A stretch of 64,000 nt of DNA, from assembly GCA_000708835.1 (NCBI GenBank), contig DF236954.1, positions 245,749 through 309,748 of the forward strand. The letters run 5' to 3'. The translations under genes were made by a program, and so were the position numbers. This document shows, one piece after another, positions 23,401 through 35,480 of the stretch. This DNA is from Klebsormidium nitens. Its lineage: Eukaryota > Streptophyta > Klebsormidiophyceae > Klebsormidiales > Klebsormidiaceae. The notes under the pieces are model-generated. The model had not been told where the DNA came from. It was given only the letters and a program-made list of their open reading frames with translations, and did not search any database. Position 1 is the stretch's first letter; every line of letters begins with the position of its first letter.

Positions 23401-24720
23401 GGATTGCCAATTGTCCGGAGGTGACTATCGAAAGGACGAGCAACTGATAATTTGTCACACATTGCCTTTCCAAGCCTCTCTAGATATGTCGCTGAGAGTA
23501 CCAAAACATTTTTCTGTTGGCGGAGCATCAGACAAGGCTCGTTCGTTGCAAGTTCACCGGAAACGACGGTACAAAGAGGAAGTCTGGAAGATCTCCACTT
23601 GGAAGTGCATTTCCCCGCAGCTCGGACGAGCCTTTATTCGCATAGCTTCAGCATCCCAGCACACCAGGTTATGAGGGTTGATCCTCACTGGTGGCTCTTT
23701 CTTCACGGCTCCGCTCAACTGGCTGAAGTGACAGAGTTTAAGAGGTTGAGAAATTTGTCGTGCAGAATCGCCCACGACGTGGAAGCGGCTGATCGAAAAC
23801 GAACGGGACTGGCTGCCCGATGATAACCTCGTACAAGTCTCGAGCCTCGAGCCTCGATGATTTCATCTGATCTTGGTAAGAATGATCCCCTTTCCAAAAA
23901 CATTCTGTGGCCAAAAGCTTAGGTTATTCGGTCGTTTATTCGGTCGTTCTAAAGATCAAAAATAAGAGAACGCCAAAGTTCGGCAGAGCACTTCGTTCGA
24001 GGCTGGGTTGCGAGGAGTTCTAATGTCTCGAAGTGAACCGGCCAGACTTCTAAGACGGGCTCTTCGTAGAGGAAATTTTATTCTTAAGGCAGTGGCTGCA
24101 GGCTCAATTGCGCATCCCGGATACATTTTCCTGTCCGCCTGGATCTAGAGTCACTTCCTGGATGGAAGGAAACAGTACTGAGCGCAATCAACCAACCATG
24201 GCCAGCCAAACAGACCCTGCGCTCAAGTGCAGAAGCGCCCGGGCCAAAGCTGTCTGTGGGGTTCCTCTATTGGGTGAGCTATTTTGGAAAGGCGTAACTT
24301 ACAACTGAAAGTAGCCGAGATGTTTGTGCCATTAAATTATGACGACATTACAAGCACTGCCCGGGGAAGAGAAAAAAAGCAAGGCCCGGGGAAGATAAGC
24401 GGTTCAGTGTAGGGCAACAAGAAACAGACAAATATGCCGGAAGACAAAGCGACTCTGCATCAGCATGTAATCGTAATGGAACATGTTCTGTCCATGGATG
24501 AACGACGACATGTAGAATCAGTATGAAAATCTGCACTACGTCCTTAACGGAAGGTCGTGAAGGCTTCACTCGTCGCTACGGCTTACGTAAGGCTTCATTC
24601 CCAACCGCTTCGAGCATGGCAGTTTTTTGTTTTGTAGCTTTGAGGACCAAGCCACAAACGCCGCAAAGAAAGGTCTCCATGCCAAAATGTCACTTAAAGG
24701 TCTGAGCGGGCTCGAGCCTC
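23401..24720. other. Non-coding stretch between repeats
   Basis: ORFs up to about 120 codons occur in more than one frame, with no domain, no consistent splice structure and no coding-like GC enrichment. A small duplication of 'gcccggggaaga' lies at about 24360 and 24388. I see no gene. Confidence 0.4.
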
Positions 24721-24725
24721 TTGCT

Positions 24726-24802
24726 CACTCTCGGAACCTTGCGACCGCCCACTTGTAAGGTCCACTCAAACCACGGGCACTCTACCAACTAAGAAAAGAG
24801 TG
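24726..24802 (-). pseudogene. tRNA-like relic (possible tRNA-derived element)
   Basis: On the minus strand a 7-bp acceptor-like pairing (CACTCTT with GAGAGTG) encloses an A-box-like TTAGTTGGTAGAG and a D-arm-like stem. A GCCCG/TGGGC stem follows, then a weak GGTTCC where a B box would be. The T arm is too short for a working tRNA, so it is read as a degenerate tRNA or tRNA-derived repeat head. Confidence 0.3.
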
Positions 24803-26814
24803 CGTCTTCCTCAAGCCTGGTTAGATTTTGATCTTACGATTGTCTGGCCTCTTCTGCCTCTCGAAAACCGGACCAGACCTTGGATGGGTCAGCTTGTCAA
24901 CACGTCGGATGCTTGTTATGCTGCTTCTGCATCCAGCTTGTCCTTGATGTCATCACACGATCGACTTCACCCATTAGGAGAAAAAATCATGTTTCGATTC
25001 CTGATGTCAGCTGCGCAAACTAGAAAACGGAAAAATGTCAACAAGAAGTCCTCGTCATGATCAAGGACGAGTAAACGAGCCTCGATGAAGGGTCGGCAAA
25101 AAGTGAAAGTATATCTGACCCAAATCGTTGAAGTCTTTGTCCACTTTGCATCGAAGTTAGAGAAGATAGACGCCAGGATGCCAAAATAAGCGTTTACATA
25201 TCTGGCTTCATTGTCGCCATGCCAAGGACTTGGCGTGAGAGTTGGTCCGGATCTCAGCATTCATGAATCACCGCCAGCAGATTTTGTTTGGTTTCATGAG
25301 AAGCAGGAAACACGCCCGCCCATTTATGGTCTGAACTCGATAACAAGTTGCAGATTGCAATCAGCACCACGCCAGGCCGGCTCATGGGACAATTCATACG
25401 TCGACAGTCTTGCCAACCGCAGCGCTGGGGCTTGCGACCGCTCATCAGTCACCACGGCTGGTCACTGGCACGGCTAAAAACAAATTTCACCGACAAACGC
25501 TCGTCTGTGCACCCTCCCAAGTAGCAAGAAGAAAGGGCTGGCAGCTAAAGCCCGAGCTTTGCACAGTAGGAGCACCTGTTCCAAAGCGAGGTCAGGTTGG
25601 CCGCGGCCGCCAAAGCCGGAAATTGAGTCCCTTCCCCGTTACTTACAACAGCCGCGCCGCGTTAAGACACCCCGCGCGGCCGCGTTTGAGGTCGGTGCGC
25701 GCACCGGCGAGCTAGCGCCTAGGTGCGCCGCGCCTCATGTCGGCGAGTGCGGCCGCGTAAGTACTAGGGCGCAGCTTCAATCTAACGCATCTTTCTCATT
25801 GTTTGTCGTTTGTAGTCATAAATAATCTTTTGAAGAATGTCAGAGGCGGGCACGAAGGCGGCTGCGCGCTTATTCGCGGCGGCTTTGCACGGTCGCATGG
25901 GCGGGCGCTGAGCCCAATACGTTGGATTAACAGGAACTAAGCGCGAACGAGAGTAACGTGTAGTCTGGGTGGCAAAACGAATAGCCGCCCGGAGGAACGG
26001 CAATCCAGGCGCCCGCCATGAGGAGTGACAATAGCCTCTAGCTTTGCAGAGCAGATCAAATTGAACACCTTGCGAGATCATTAAGAACCGTTTAGCTTTT
26101 ACAAGTAGCTTCAACCAACTAGTTGGATGGCTAAGACATAACGAGCAACGAACTCCTTGAAAAGTTCAATATGCGCGCACGGTGTTTCTGAGCTCTACCA
26201 TTGCGACTTGAGATTCGGATTTGTAGTTGATTAGTTCAGTTGATTGGAGTACGAACATGAGCAATCTTTCCAAAATCTACCAAAGCCAGCGTAGATCCCA
26301 GAGAATGTTTTGGGGAAATCAACCATGCAAATTAATCAAAGTATGTACACATCTTGGACCAATTCACTCTCGCCTAGCGTCAGCAGCATGCAGCCAGCAT
26401 ATCCCTGAGGTGACGTACGGTTCAGGTGGCCAGCGTTGTTTCGCGGCTTGCCAAGAAGTCAGGTGAGCTAAAGAAACGTAGAGCAGAATATACCAAAAGG
26501 GGCGACGATGAAATGACAAAAGCGGCCAACAGAGCGACAACGAGACCGGGCGCCCCGCGATGGATATTGTAGATTCGGGCGCCGCAGACGTAGCATGACC
26601 TGATAAGAATCCGAGATCCTTTTCTCGGCGCCGCTGTGGAAAGGACGCACGTCCCAGGCCCCTTTTGCAATCACAGGATTCTGAAAAAAATACGGAGTAC
26701 CCAGAGGGTCCGGAATGGCTTCAGAGCAGACAATCCGCTGCAGCAATATGCTCGAGCAAGGGTCGTGCAAGCTTTGGTTGAACTCTGACTGGCTTCGGGT
26801 CCGTAGAGCCAGCG
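24803..26814. other. Non-coding stretch with GC-rich palindromic patch
   Basis: No gene is supportable. A patch at about 25600-25755 is rich in gcggccgc-type sites and CpG, similar in style to the one near 21340-21430, but a direct alignment was not convincing by eye. Confidence 0.4.
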
Positions 26815-28570
26815 CGCTTCATGAGACCGATCTCATCTTCGCCGTGATCATTGCCAGCTGCAAGCCTTTGATAGGACTCCACGCCTCCTTTTACCTGATT
26901 GTATTAGGGAAAAAGCACTGCAGACTATGAAGGAATGCAAGAGGATTGAGCTCCACTGCACAGCTTCGGAATTGTCATTCGTAGGAATCTGGTGCTGAAA
27001 CGATTTGAAAGATGAAGAAAGTGGTGACGGCTTCTTCCAAAGAGTCATCAACCCTGGGAATAAATACAGAGTCATCAGCTTTTAGGCTTAAACAACGTCA
27101 GACAAAGCTTTGGCTCTTTTACTGGCCGAGACTAGCGATTTCCCTTCAATCAAACTTGGCTCATAGTCGCGTGAAGGGCACATAGCCAAAACAAGTGGGT
27201 ATTCCCATGCAATGCCGAACGGGGCGTGGTTTGGTTGCCGGCCACGTGCGGCCGCCTTAACTCTGGATTACCCTGGCTATGTAAATAAAATGCGGACGCT
27301 GAGGGCGTCCGATTGTCTCCAAACCCCAACAAAAAATGGCTTGTATCGCCAGAGCTGCCATTCGCCATAGCCCAGGAGTTGGTCCGGTGTCCGTCTGTGT
27401 GCAAGCGCAGGGATCTCAGAAAAAACAGCACGTGGCAAGCGGAACGAGAAGAAGATGGTAGCAAGAGGGACGTGTGTACGGTCAGGATGCACCAGAACTG
27501 GAGGCAGTGGAAACGCACGAACCTGTCGGCCACACCTTGCATGAGACCTGAAAGCTTTCAGTCCCCCTTCAGTACGCAATGCTGGGTCGCTGCAAACCCG
27601 GCTTTCAAGTCATCCTCACAAGGGGTATCAATCATGCAAGTTTTGAAGCTTAAAGACTTGGGCGCGCGCTTGTATGACTGTCAACATTTTGCGGAGGACT
27701 GAGTACGAATGAAAGCAAGGGCCGGCTCGGTTATCTGCGCTCCCGCACCCGATGGCCCTTAGTAACACCTACGGGATTCACCATTCACTTTCTCGAGAAC
27801 GCCATTCTTTCACTTGACGGTCGTTTTCGACACGACTTGCCGTAGCTGCAGCGAGTTGGAGGAAAAAGTTGAGCCTGGCAGCTGCACGCCGGGACTCCTT
27901 GTGCATGTATGCAGTGGCGTATTCGTCCGTTAAATATCGCTGGCAGAACAATCCTGCGGCTGCTGTTGGCCAGCCACTGCCCACGTGGCTGTTACGTGCG
28001 CGCGCACAGACGGCAACGAGGCCGACAGCGTCAGCCTATGGGGAAGCTAAACTCCAGGGCGGGTGCGAGCGAGTCGCGCAATGGCCGCGTCAGTGAGCCG
28101 CAAGCTCCGCACTGTCCGATAGGTGGACTAATCATAATCGGCCATCTGGGTCCGAACGCGCCCTCTGCTTGCCAACGCGCACGAACCAGGCCGGGGCCAG
28201 GTTTCAACCAAACTAAACAAAGAAATGGGTGTAATCTTTTACAAAGTGCTTTGGGAGTTTTTCGGAGGAGTTGTACAGAGGAAGAGAGGTTCTTCAGTAA
28301 GATCGTAAATCATCGCAAGAAGCTACGGTGGAGCTGCAGGGAACAAGGGAGATTTTACATCATCAGATCGATCTATCAACCTGCACTTCCGGTTCGAGCT
28401 GTTAATGGGCGTTCGACACAGACCTTCAGCAGCCCAATAAGCGCCCCAAGTTCGTTGCCTGTTTCGCCATCGGGGGGTCTTGGCAAGAACCTTAGAGCCA
28501 AAGTTGCGCGTCAAACGCGAGAACAATGTGAAATAAAGACTGCGTCCTTCGCTGCATATAGAGGGCCGGA
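26815..28570 (+). repeat. Long diverged direct repeat R1, copy B
   Basis: Collinear with copy A (about 21735-23400) over roughly 1.7 kb, same orientation, about 5.1 kb downstream. The hairpin-forming CGGACGC...GCGTCCG is intact at 27293-27311. ORFs of up to 274 codons cross it (27909-28733), but they are not conserved in copy A and are judged spurious. Confidence 0.8.
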
Positions 28571-31282
28571 CGGTAACCTCTTACGTTCTACTTGGATAAA
28601 GGCTCGCACTGCTAATGACAAACGGCGAGGAAGATCAGTCAGTCACTTTTTTATGGTTACGGTTCTGCACGGTTGCCGGGCGGTTGCCTCGTGCATCTTT
28701 CTTGTCGCCTCTTCTCCGTTCTGCTCCGCCTGACCCGGCGGCGACCATCGGCGCTCCTGGCCAAGTCTCTTTTCCTACATCTCAGCGGCACTAAGGGCCG
28801 GGCCAGGCGGGCCACCTGGGCGGAACTGATTCAGCGAAATGCAACGCATCAGTCCCGGAGCAGCGCGGTCCGCTCGCGGCCGTGGCCGCGGCTGCGGCCA
28901 GCCCACGTCACTGCGAGTTTTTGCTCCTAAGATTGGACATCACAAAAAAGCGGACGAATCGATCCGATTCTCTGCAAGTTGCATCTTTCATTTTGAGATG
29001 TCATCTTACGATGGCGTCCTCCCATACGCAGGATCAAGAATCATATGGTGAGGTCCTGGGATGGGCTGCGCACAAAGCTTGTTTGGGCACTTACTCAGCA
29101 TGGGCAGAAAGTTGATTAAGACCTGCCTTCGAAGCCACACGTGAATCGCACGAGACACGAGTACGCAAAATAATTCGCTACTTGCTTTTCAAAAACGGAT
29201 CAGAGTTGGAATTGTTTTGCGTAGATGACGATTCGGTGCGATTGTGGCTTCAAAGTCGCGGCTGTTAATATATGAGAGTCGTTGCCGATCACAAGATTTT
29301 AAAATCACAGCCACCAAGTCCAGTTTGATCTGGTTCCAGTGGGCAAGAAGGAAGCCGGGCCCATCCATGAATTTTGCGCCAATCAGGACTGCAGCTTGCA
29401 ATGCGCCCTTTGACAGACGGTTCTCATGACCGTTACACTACGGACATACTCTGTCTTGCATTCGTTATGCTCGGCGGAAGAACGCACATCAAAGACAGGT
29501 AGTGGGCACACGTCTTGCTGATGACCGTCAGCTTTTAGGCAGCTTGTAAAGACACAGGCGGCTCGTTCTCGCACCCCTTGCATGGCCAGAAGATGGGCCG
29601 GCAGCCAATGCCACAGTTTTGCGCTTGCCACTCTTGGCCGTTCCCTCCCAGCGGCTCTTTTCAAAGATAGGTTTGTTTGCATCAACCGTGCCGTCGGGTT
29701 CCAATCTATTTAGGCATGGTTATCAAATTTGAGCCCTTCGATGCTTTCCTTGTCGTCGGTCGGACGGTCTAAGATCAGGAACGATGCTCGGAGCATTTGC
29801 ACCCGATGGCAAATTTGAAGCAAAGAGCTGTACTGAAAAATCAAGACTACAGAGCAGAAGCCACATACAGCACTCTATCATCTTAAGCACCTTTTTGAAG
29901 TCTAACTTCCAATCTCTTCAAAGCATGCCTCAGAAAAAATTATCCTTATGAGTCGAACGTGTATCTACTCGCCCTTCTGCGGGAAACCCTGACATGGCCA
30001 CAGAAAAAAGATCTAACTCACTTCACCCTATTTTAAAGATAGGGATCTCATCCGCAGTGCAAGCGAACGCCTCTGATGGTGGCGAGTAAGACCGCGACTA
30101 GCGCGGTGCCTTCATCTCAGCGAAAGAAACGGGCGGGACACCGACCACAAGATGGTGGCTGAAGCCGACCTGTCCGGGAGCACCCACGATGTTGCACGGC
30201 CAGTCTGCCATTCTTTAGCTGCGAATTCGAACTTTACGGATTCCGACAATATACCACACTTCCCGCCTTTTGACGGAACTATATTAAAACTCCGTCGAAA
30301 ATAACAAATGTGGTGCCAGATAAAGGGGCCCGAGCCTCTCGCTATCCCATTGGAATCACCTCAGACCTCGAGGACTCGATTGAAAAGAAATCCGTGCACG
30401 TGCAAATGAAGATGCGTAATAGCAAATTAAAAACAAAAGCGGGCCGGGGCAAGGGCTAACTCGTTTGCAGAGGCGCTCAGCTCTGAAAGAGGGCGCGGGC
30501 GAAGCAGCGTACTGACACCGTTTCGCAATATCAGAGCCGATGACCATTTTGATTGCACACAATAATGCCGATTTGCATCTAGCAAAGCAATACCGATACC
30601 CAAGGATTGCGGAGGAAATCGGTATGGAAGTAGCCCGTCCGTATCGGTGACCGAACAAAGTTGTACAACGCTCGCCCATCAGAAAAGACCACCTGAATCT
30701 GCAGTGCTTGCTTATCAAATTACGGCAGCTTAACAATTGCCCACATAGAGATTTTTCTTTATTTGGCTTCCATCCTGAGCTTAACCACATGAGCAGACCT
30801 CAAGCGAAGCTTTGTCATTGCCATTGAAAACCAATCCAATCAATCTCCCACAAAAAGCCAAACGCAAAGGGGGATATAATTGCGAGGTCGGTCAGTGGCG
30901 TGATGGATACACATATTGCAGTAGCGAGAAATAAATGAGAGTCTCTTGGATGGAGCCCCAACTTGAACTGCAAAGGCAGACCGCTACTCCCAGCTTTGCG
31001 CACCGTCAGAATACTAACCTCAACAAGGCAACAATTGAGTTTTGCAAGTAATCAGCTCGCCGGTTCCGTCGAATTCATCTGGATCAGCATGGCGCCAGCA
31101 AATGAATCCGCCGCGTTGGTGGGTTGCTTGCGGTGGCGCGGCGCTTCCTGACTTGTGACGTTTTGGCGCCGCACTTGCGCTCCGACTTTCTGGGACACGT
31201 CCTCAAGGCTTCGGTTTGGTCATGAAGTTCATGAGAGTAGAACTCAGGGATGATAAAGTCATGGCCATGAGTGCCACTGGTA
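28571..31282. other. Non-coding stretch of gene desert
   Basis: No recognisable protein domain, RNA gene or element. ORFs (for example 30356-30790 on the minus strand) lack any family signature or supporting splice structure. Confidence 0.4.
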
Positions 31283-32252
31283 GGTCACAGGGGGGATTGG
31301 TTTTCTCCCCCCCTTTCTCCCCCCCCTCTCTCCCCCCCGGGGGGGGAGACTACATTCTCCTCCGGAGGGGGAGAAGTCTTCCCCACATGAGGGGCGGAGA
31401 ACGGTCTCCCCCACCTGACCACTGTGGGTGAGATTGTCTCCCCCAGTCGAGGACGGGGGGAGAATTCTCCCCCTCACTTTTGGAGAGGGGGAGAGAATTC
31501 TCCCCCTGCTCTCCCCCTATCCTCCAAACGAAGGCAACTTTCGAGCTGATTTAACAAGAATCTCAACAATAACAAATATTCGAAGGATGTTTAAGGAACT
31601 CGTACTGTCCTCTAACGTTGTTAAAAGCATCAAATTCACTTAAAAGTTACATTGCTCGTTCATGTTACATTTGTCTAATTCTTCATCGGCGAAGTCCTCA
31701 GTAAGGCTGATTCCTTCATGTCGAACGGATAAAAACAGATGGAAAACACCAAAGGTGCTTCAATATACTTTCTGAAGAACCTCTGAAGGTGAAGAACGGG
31801 CTTACGGAGGCGTAAAGCGCTCTCCAAACCAGCAAATGGCGCTCTTGAAAATGGCACCTGTAACAACTTTATATATGTTTTAAGCTGCCCCTCAAAAGTG
31901 CACACATATGAGATATACCACAGGTGGTTAAGGAGGCAGACCTAATGGCACAAGGACACCGGTTCGAACCCGGCAGGTGACAAACGTCAGGTTTTTGCAA
32001 GAAACCATTTTTTTTTTTCCGTTTGAGCACTCAGAACCGTTCATGTCGGACTTAGCAAGCATACCCCGGTCCGTGTATTTACAATCTCCAAGCACTTTTG
32101 AAGAAGCGAAGCATTTCTGGAGTGGGGGAGAATCATGGGGGGAGAATTCTCCTCCACCGGGGGAGAGGGGGTGGAGAGTGACGGTTCTCCTCCCCCCGGG
32201 GAGAAGTGGGGGAGACAGGTGGGGAGACATGACCAATCCTCCCTGCCGGTCA
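31283..32252. mobile_element. Foldback-like element with GC-palindromic arms
   Basis: Two arms made of repeated CTCCCCC/GGGGGAG blocks and gagaattctc palindromes lie at about 31290-31515 and 32120-32245 in opposite overall orientation. The outer ends are inverted: CAGGGGGGATTGGT on the left and ACCAATCCTCCCTG on the right. GGTCA borders both sides (31283-31287 and 32248-32252) and could be a 5-bp target duplication. The interior (about 600 bp) has no transposase ORF. A simple low-complexity origin for each arm is the main alternative. Confidence 0.45.
31918..32019 (+). ncRNA. Pol III-type unit with A box, B box and T-run (tRNA/SINE-like)
   Basis: TGGTTAAGGAGG (31925-31936) fits an A box and GGTTCGAACCC (31961-31971) is a perfect B box. 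A run of T begins at 32008, a Pol III terminator. The 3' half can form a short T stem, but the 5' flank does not pair with the 3' side as a tRNA acceptor stem, so this is more like a SINE head or decayed tRNA than a working tRNA. Confidence 0.45.
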
Positions 32253-34979
32253 AGCAGCGTGCACGTGAGTTCTTTATGGGCACCGCCGATGGTTTTGAAG
32301 AATCACGCACAAGCCACGGGGTTCCAGCGAACGTTCTGAACCTCTGCCGATACGAAGGAAATAATGGAAGTAAGCACAACATCTAAAGCTGCAAGCAAAC
32401 CAGTTCGAGTCTTAGCGATAATAACGGAACAAACACATTCGAGCAAGCCGCCGGAACACTTTCTTGAGCGACCCTAGCAACCTGACAGGTCCTTCCAACC
32501 CAGTCTACATTTGCAGGTGGCGCTCAAAATCCGAGGAGTCGAGACTTGGACCGGCGTTATTGACGAATGCGTCGTTCCTTGGTCATGCAATCACTAAGTC
32601 AGAATGAGTAAGCAAGACCAAAATATCACCTGGAAGAGAACTCCGCATCAAATAAAGACTGCCCAGTTTTCGGACGCTTGGCTCTAGCCGGGTGCCCTGC
32701 TGATGAGACAAAGCTCCCAGCGAGGACTCTTCATAGCCCTCTCAACAGCACCATACATCAAAATTGGTTCTGGATCTAATTGTCGCTGAACCATCACGAA
32801 GAGCGGTACGTGCAGTGATCCAGTGAAGCGGTTTGGATCAACCAGGAGAGAGCAAAGAAGGAGAGCCTCTCTGCTCTTCTTGGTCCAAAGTCAATTACTT
32901 TGGAAATATTTTGGATCGCAACGTAGCTTGAGCCAGCAGTCACGAGAATCAAGGGCAAGTTCCATCTCGGAAGTTAATTAAGCAACGCTGCTACTGGACC
33001 GAAAATGCTGGCTACGAAGCGGCCCGAGCGCATCGCATCAAGGAAACCGCCTTGAAGACTCGGACGAGACGTCTGTGATCCGACTTCGGCAAAGATTCTT
33101 TTTCATGTATGTTACCGCACGCACATCTTAGCAGCACTCGAGACGTGCACCAAAAGCGGTGACGCTGACTATGTTCATTTGTGTGTTTGAAACAGAACTT
33201 GTCCTTCAAAACTCATGTCAGCGCTTCAGCGGCGCATGCAGGTTGTGTTTAATAGGATAATATCCGGACGTCTTTCTCGGCCAAAACCAGTCTCGTTTCG
33301 CCCGGCACGGCAAACGAGGCCGATGCAAACGGATTCCTACGGCCATGTCGGTGCACACTCTGGCACTGGCAAAGCTGGCTGAAACAAAGTGCCCTCACGG
33401 ATTCTCCTGTACCAAACGGTGCTCTGTGCTTGCTACTCCGTTATCAGGACCGCGTCGTTACCTAGTTCGGAGGAGCGCCGAAACGTCGCATTTCGTGACG
33501 TGCCCCATCAATTGTGCCAGTCTTTGCTGGTGAAAGCAGCTTTACTGAGCTGGTGCAAAGAAGTTGGGGCCGCAATCGGCAATCACCGTGCTCACTGGCA
33601 ATTGTGCTGGGGACTATGAAGTCGCGCATCCGACGCTCATGGGCCTACGTATACCTGCTAGAGTTGGCTGAGCGTGCCCAGAGCAAAAAGAGACTCACCT
33701 GCGTACTTCGAGGACTTTGGACTAGGTTGCACAAGATTTGGCGCCAGGAATTCGAAGTAAGGCTGGCGTCAGATTCACCTGAGTCCTCTGAGCAGAAGAG
33801 CCCAGGCCGGCCATACCTTCATTATAGCCTTCAAACGTGGGTTATGAATTGTCCAGACTCAAAAGTGGCGCCCTTTGACAATTGGGGAACTTCGATGGTG
33901 TGCCCATGAATGAAGAAATTGGTCCATATGAGACGATTTCAAACCAAAACCTCGACCCACAAACGAGCGCGATACAGAAACGCTTCGCCACGATTCATTG
34001 CTGCACAATGAGAAATACTACATGAGATCGTCGTCTTGACACAACGAGACGGTGAGAGGCGAGATTTTTTACATGCGCATGCACAGGAAGGGAGACCAAT
34101 GGAATGCACGTTTTAGAAATGTTTTACGACTGCGTTAGTAGTACCCTCAGGCGCATCCATGGCTCCCCGGTTGTTGAAGCCTGTGACTTTAGTCCGGTTT
34201 CGGACGAGCCCTTCCGGGCAGAAAAGCAGCGAGTGAAAATTAAGAGGTACGTAAACGTTGACATTTCTGGCTTCGGATTCCTGTTGGCTTCTTGAGAACA
34301 GTGTCTCAATGCAGCCCCTCGTCGTTGCCAAGGACCCCTAGAAGGCCACTCCACTTTGGAATTCTTTGAGGAAACTCTTTAAGGCTATACGTCTTTGGCC
34401 GGGTTGTACTACCAGGTGTCTTTCAAACCGCACCACCGGCACGAAGAGAAGGCATCACAATACAAAAGGATGCAGATTTTGATTACAGTAACGAGTTTTC
34501 AGGAGGACCGTGATGAGGTCGATACATGTACGCTTGCTTGCATTTTACTCCGCCACCATATATGTCGGGGTCCAAGACGACGCGAGTTCGGAATGGAAAG
34601 TCGACTTACAGAAAATGTCAGGAGGCTTGTAAAGATCAGTCACGATATTGCAAGGACCACAGAGAGTCGATTGGAGCGAACGTTTATCAGTCTGAATGCA
34701 CGGAAATGAGTGCCGATTCTGGAACTCGTTCTCTAGCTCTTCAGCGTCAGACAAGCAGAGCATACAATATACGTAACTCTATATCGAATGACGCACTGAA
34801 CGTAAGCGACAGATTGGGTGGTGCAGAAGGCAGCAACAGGAAGCCCTTTGAAGGTGCGCGCAGGCCGCGAGAATCCAGCGTTACCGAGTTCAAGGCGCCT
34901 TGCCACGCCATTTCGAATCAATTGAGACTCAGTATAGAGCATGTCATGAAGTGTGATTGAAACAGCCTGTTAGAGCTGA
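32253..34979. other. Non-coding stretch of gene desert
   Basis: No supportable gene. A 131-codon ORF at 33514-33909 (+) has no recognisable domain and an overlapping competitor frame. Confidence 0.4.
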
Positions 34980-35480
34980 ATAAATTTCGCGGTCAGCACC
35001 ATAAGTTAGCACTACCATCAAGCACACCACCACTCTGAGAGGATTGAAAAGTGGCGTCATCTCCGTCTCGCGGAATTTATCATGCGCCCAGCGCGCAGTA
35101 CACGCTGCAGAAGAGACAAGACAAAAAGGACCATTACCTCACGCTACGGAATCGATAAGATGAAACCACACGTCCGGACTGCTACGATGTCAACCTCCGC
35201 GACTTGGAGTTAGGACGTCCGCCAGACTTGAGCATCTTCTCAGGATCTTCTCTTCATGGCCACAATGGAGAACCAATCAATAAAAGATTCGCGGGATCAG
35301 CACTTTGACGGGAACGCCAAATCTCTAAATTTGCACTTGTCCACTTTCTTTTAAGAGCGGTATACATTCAGATCAGATTATCTTGATCATCAGATCGAGC
35401 CGCAATCAGCAGCGAGCAGCGCAAATCTGGTGCGAAACAAGCCCTCACACCCCGAAGTGTCCAGAAGTGACCGACAAATC
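34980..35480 (+). repeat. Diverged repeat R3, copy matching ~42740-43150
   Basis: Similarity by eye includes 'accatcaagcac', 'gaatttatca', a block near 35230 against 42945 with 'tcttcat', and 'gagccgcaatcagcagcgag' against 'gagccgcaagcagcagcgag'. Same orientation, strongly diverged, non-coding. Confidence 0.5.

Noticed and set aside
27909-28733. 274-codon ORF in the gene desert
   Set aside because: It overlaps repeat R1 copy B, is not kept open in copy A and shows no recognisable domain.
31290-31515. CRISPR-like regularly spaced repeats
   Set aside because: The units are variable G/C palindromes without constant spacers, in a eukaryotic genome.
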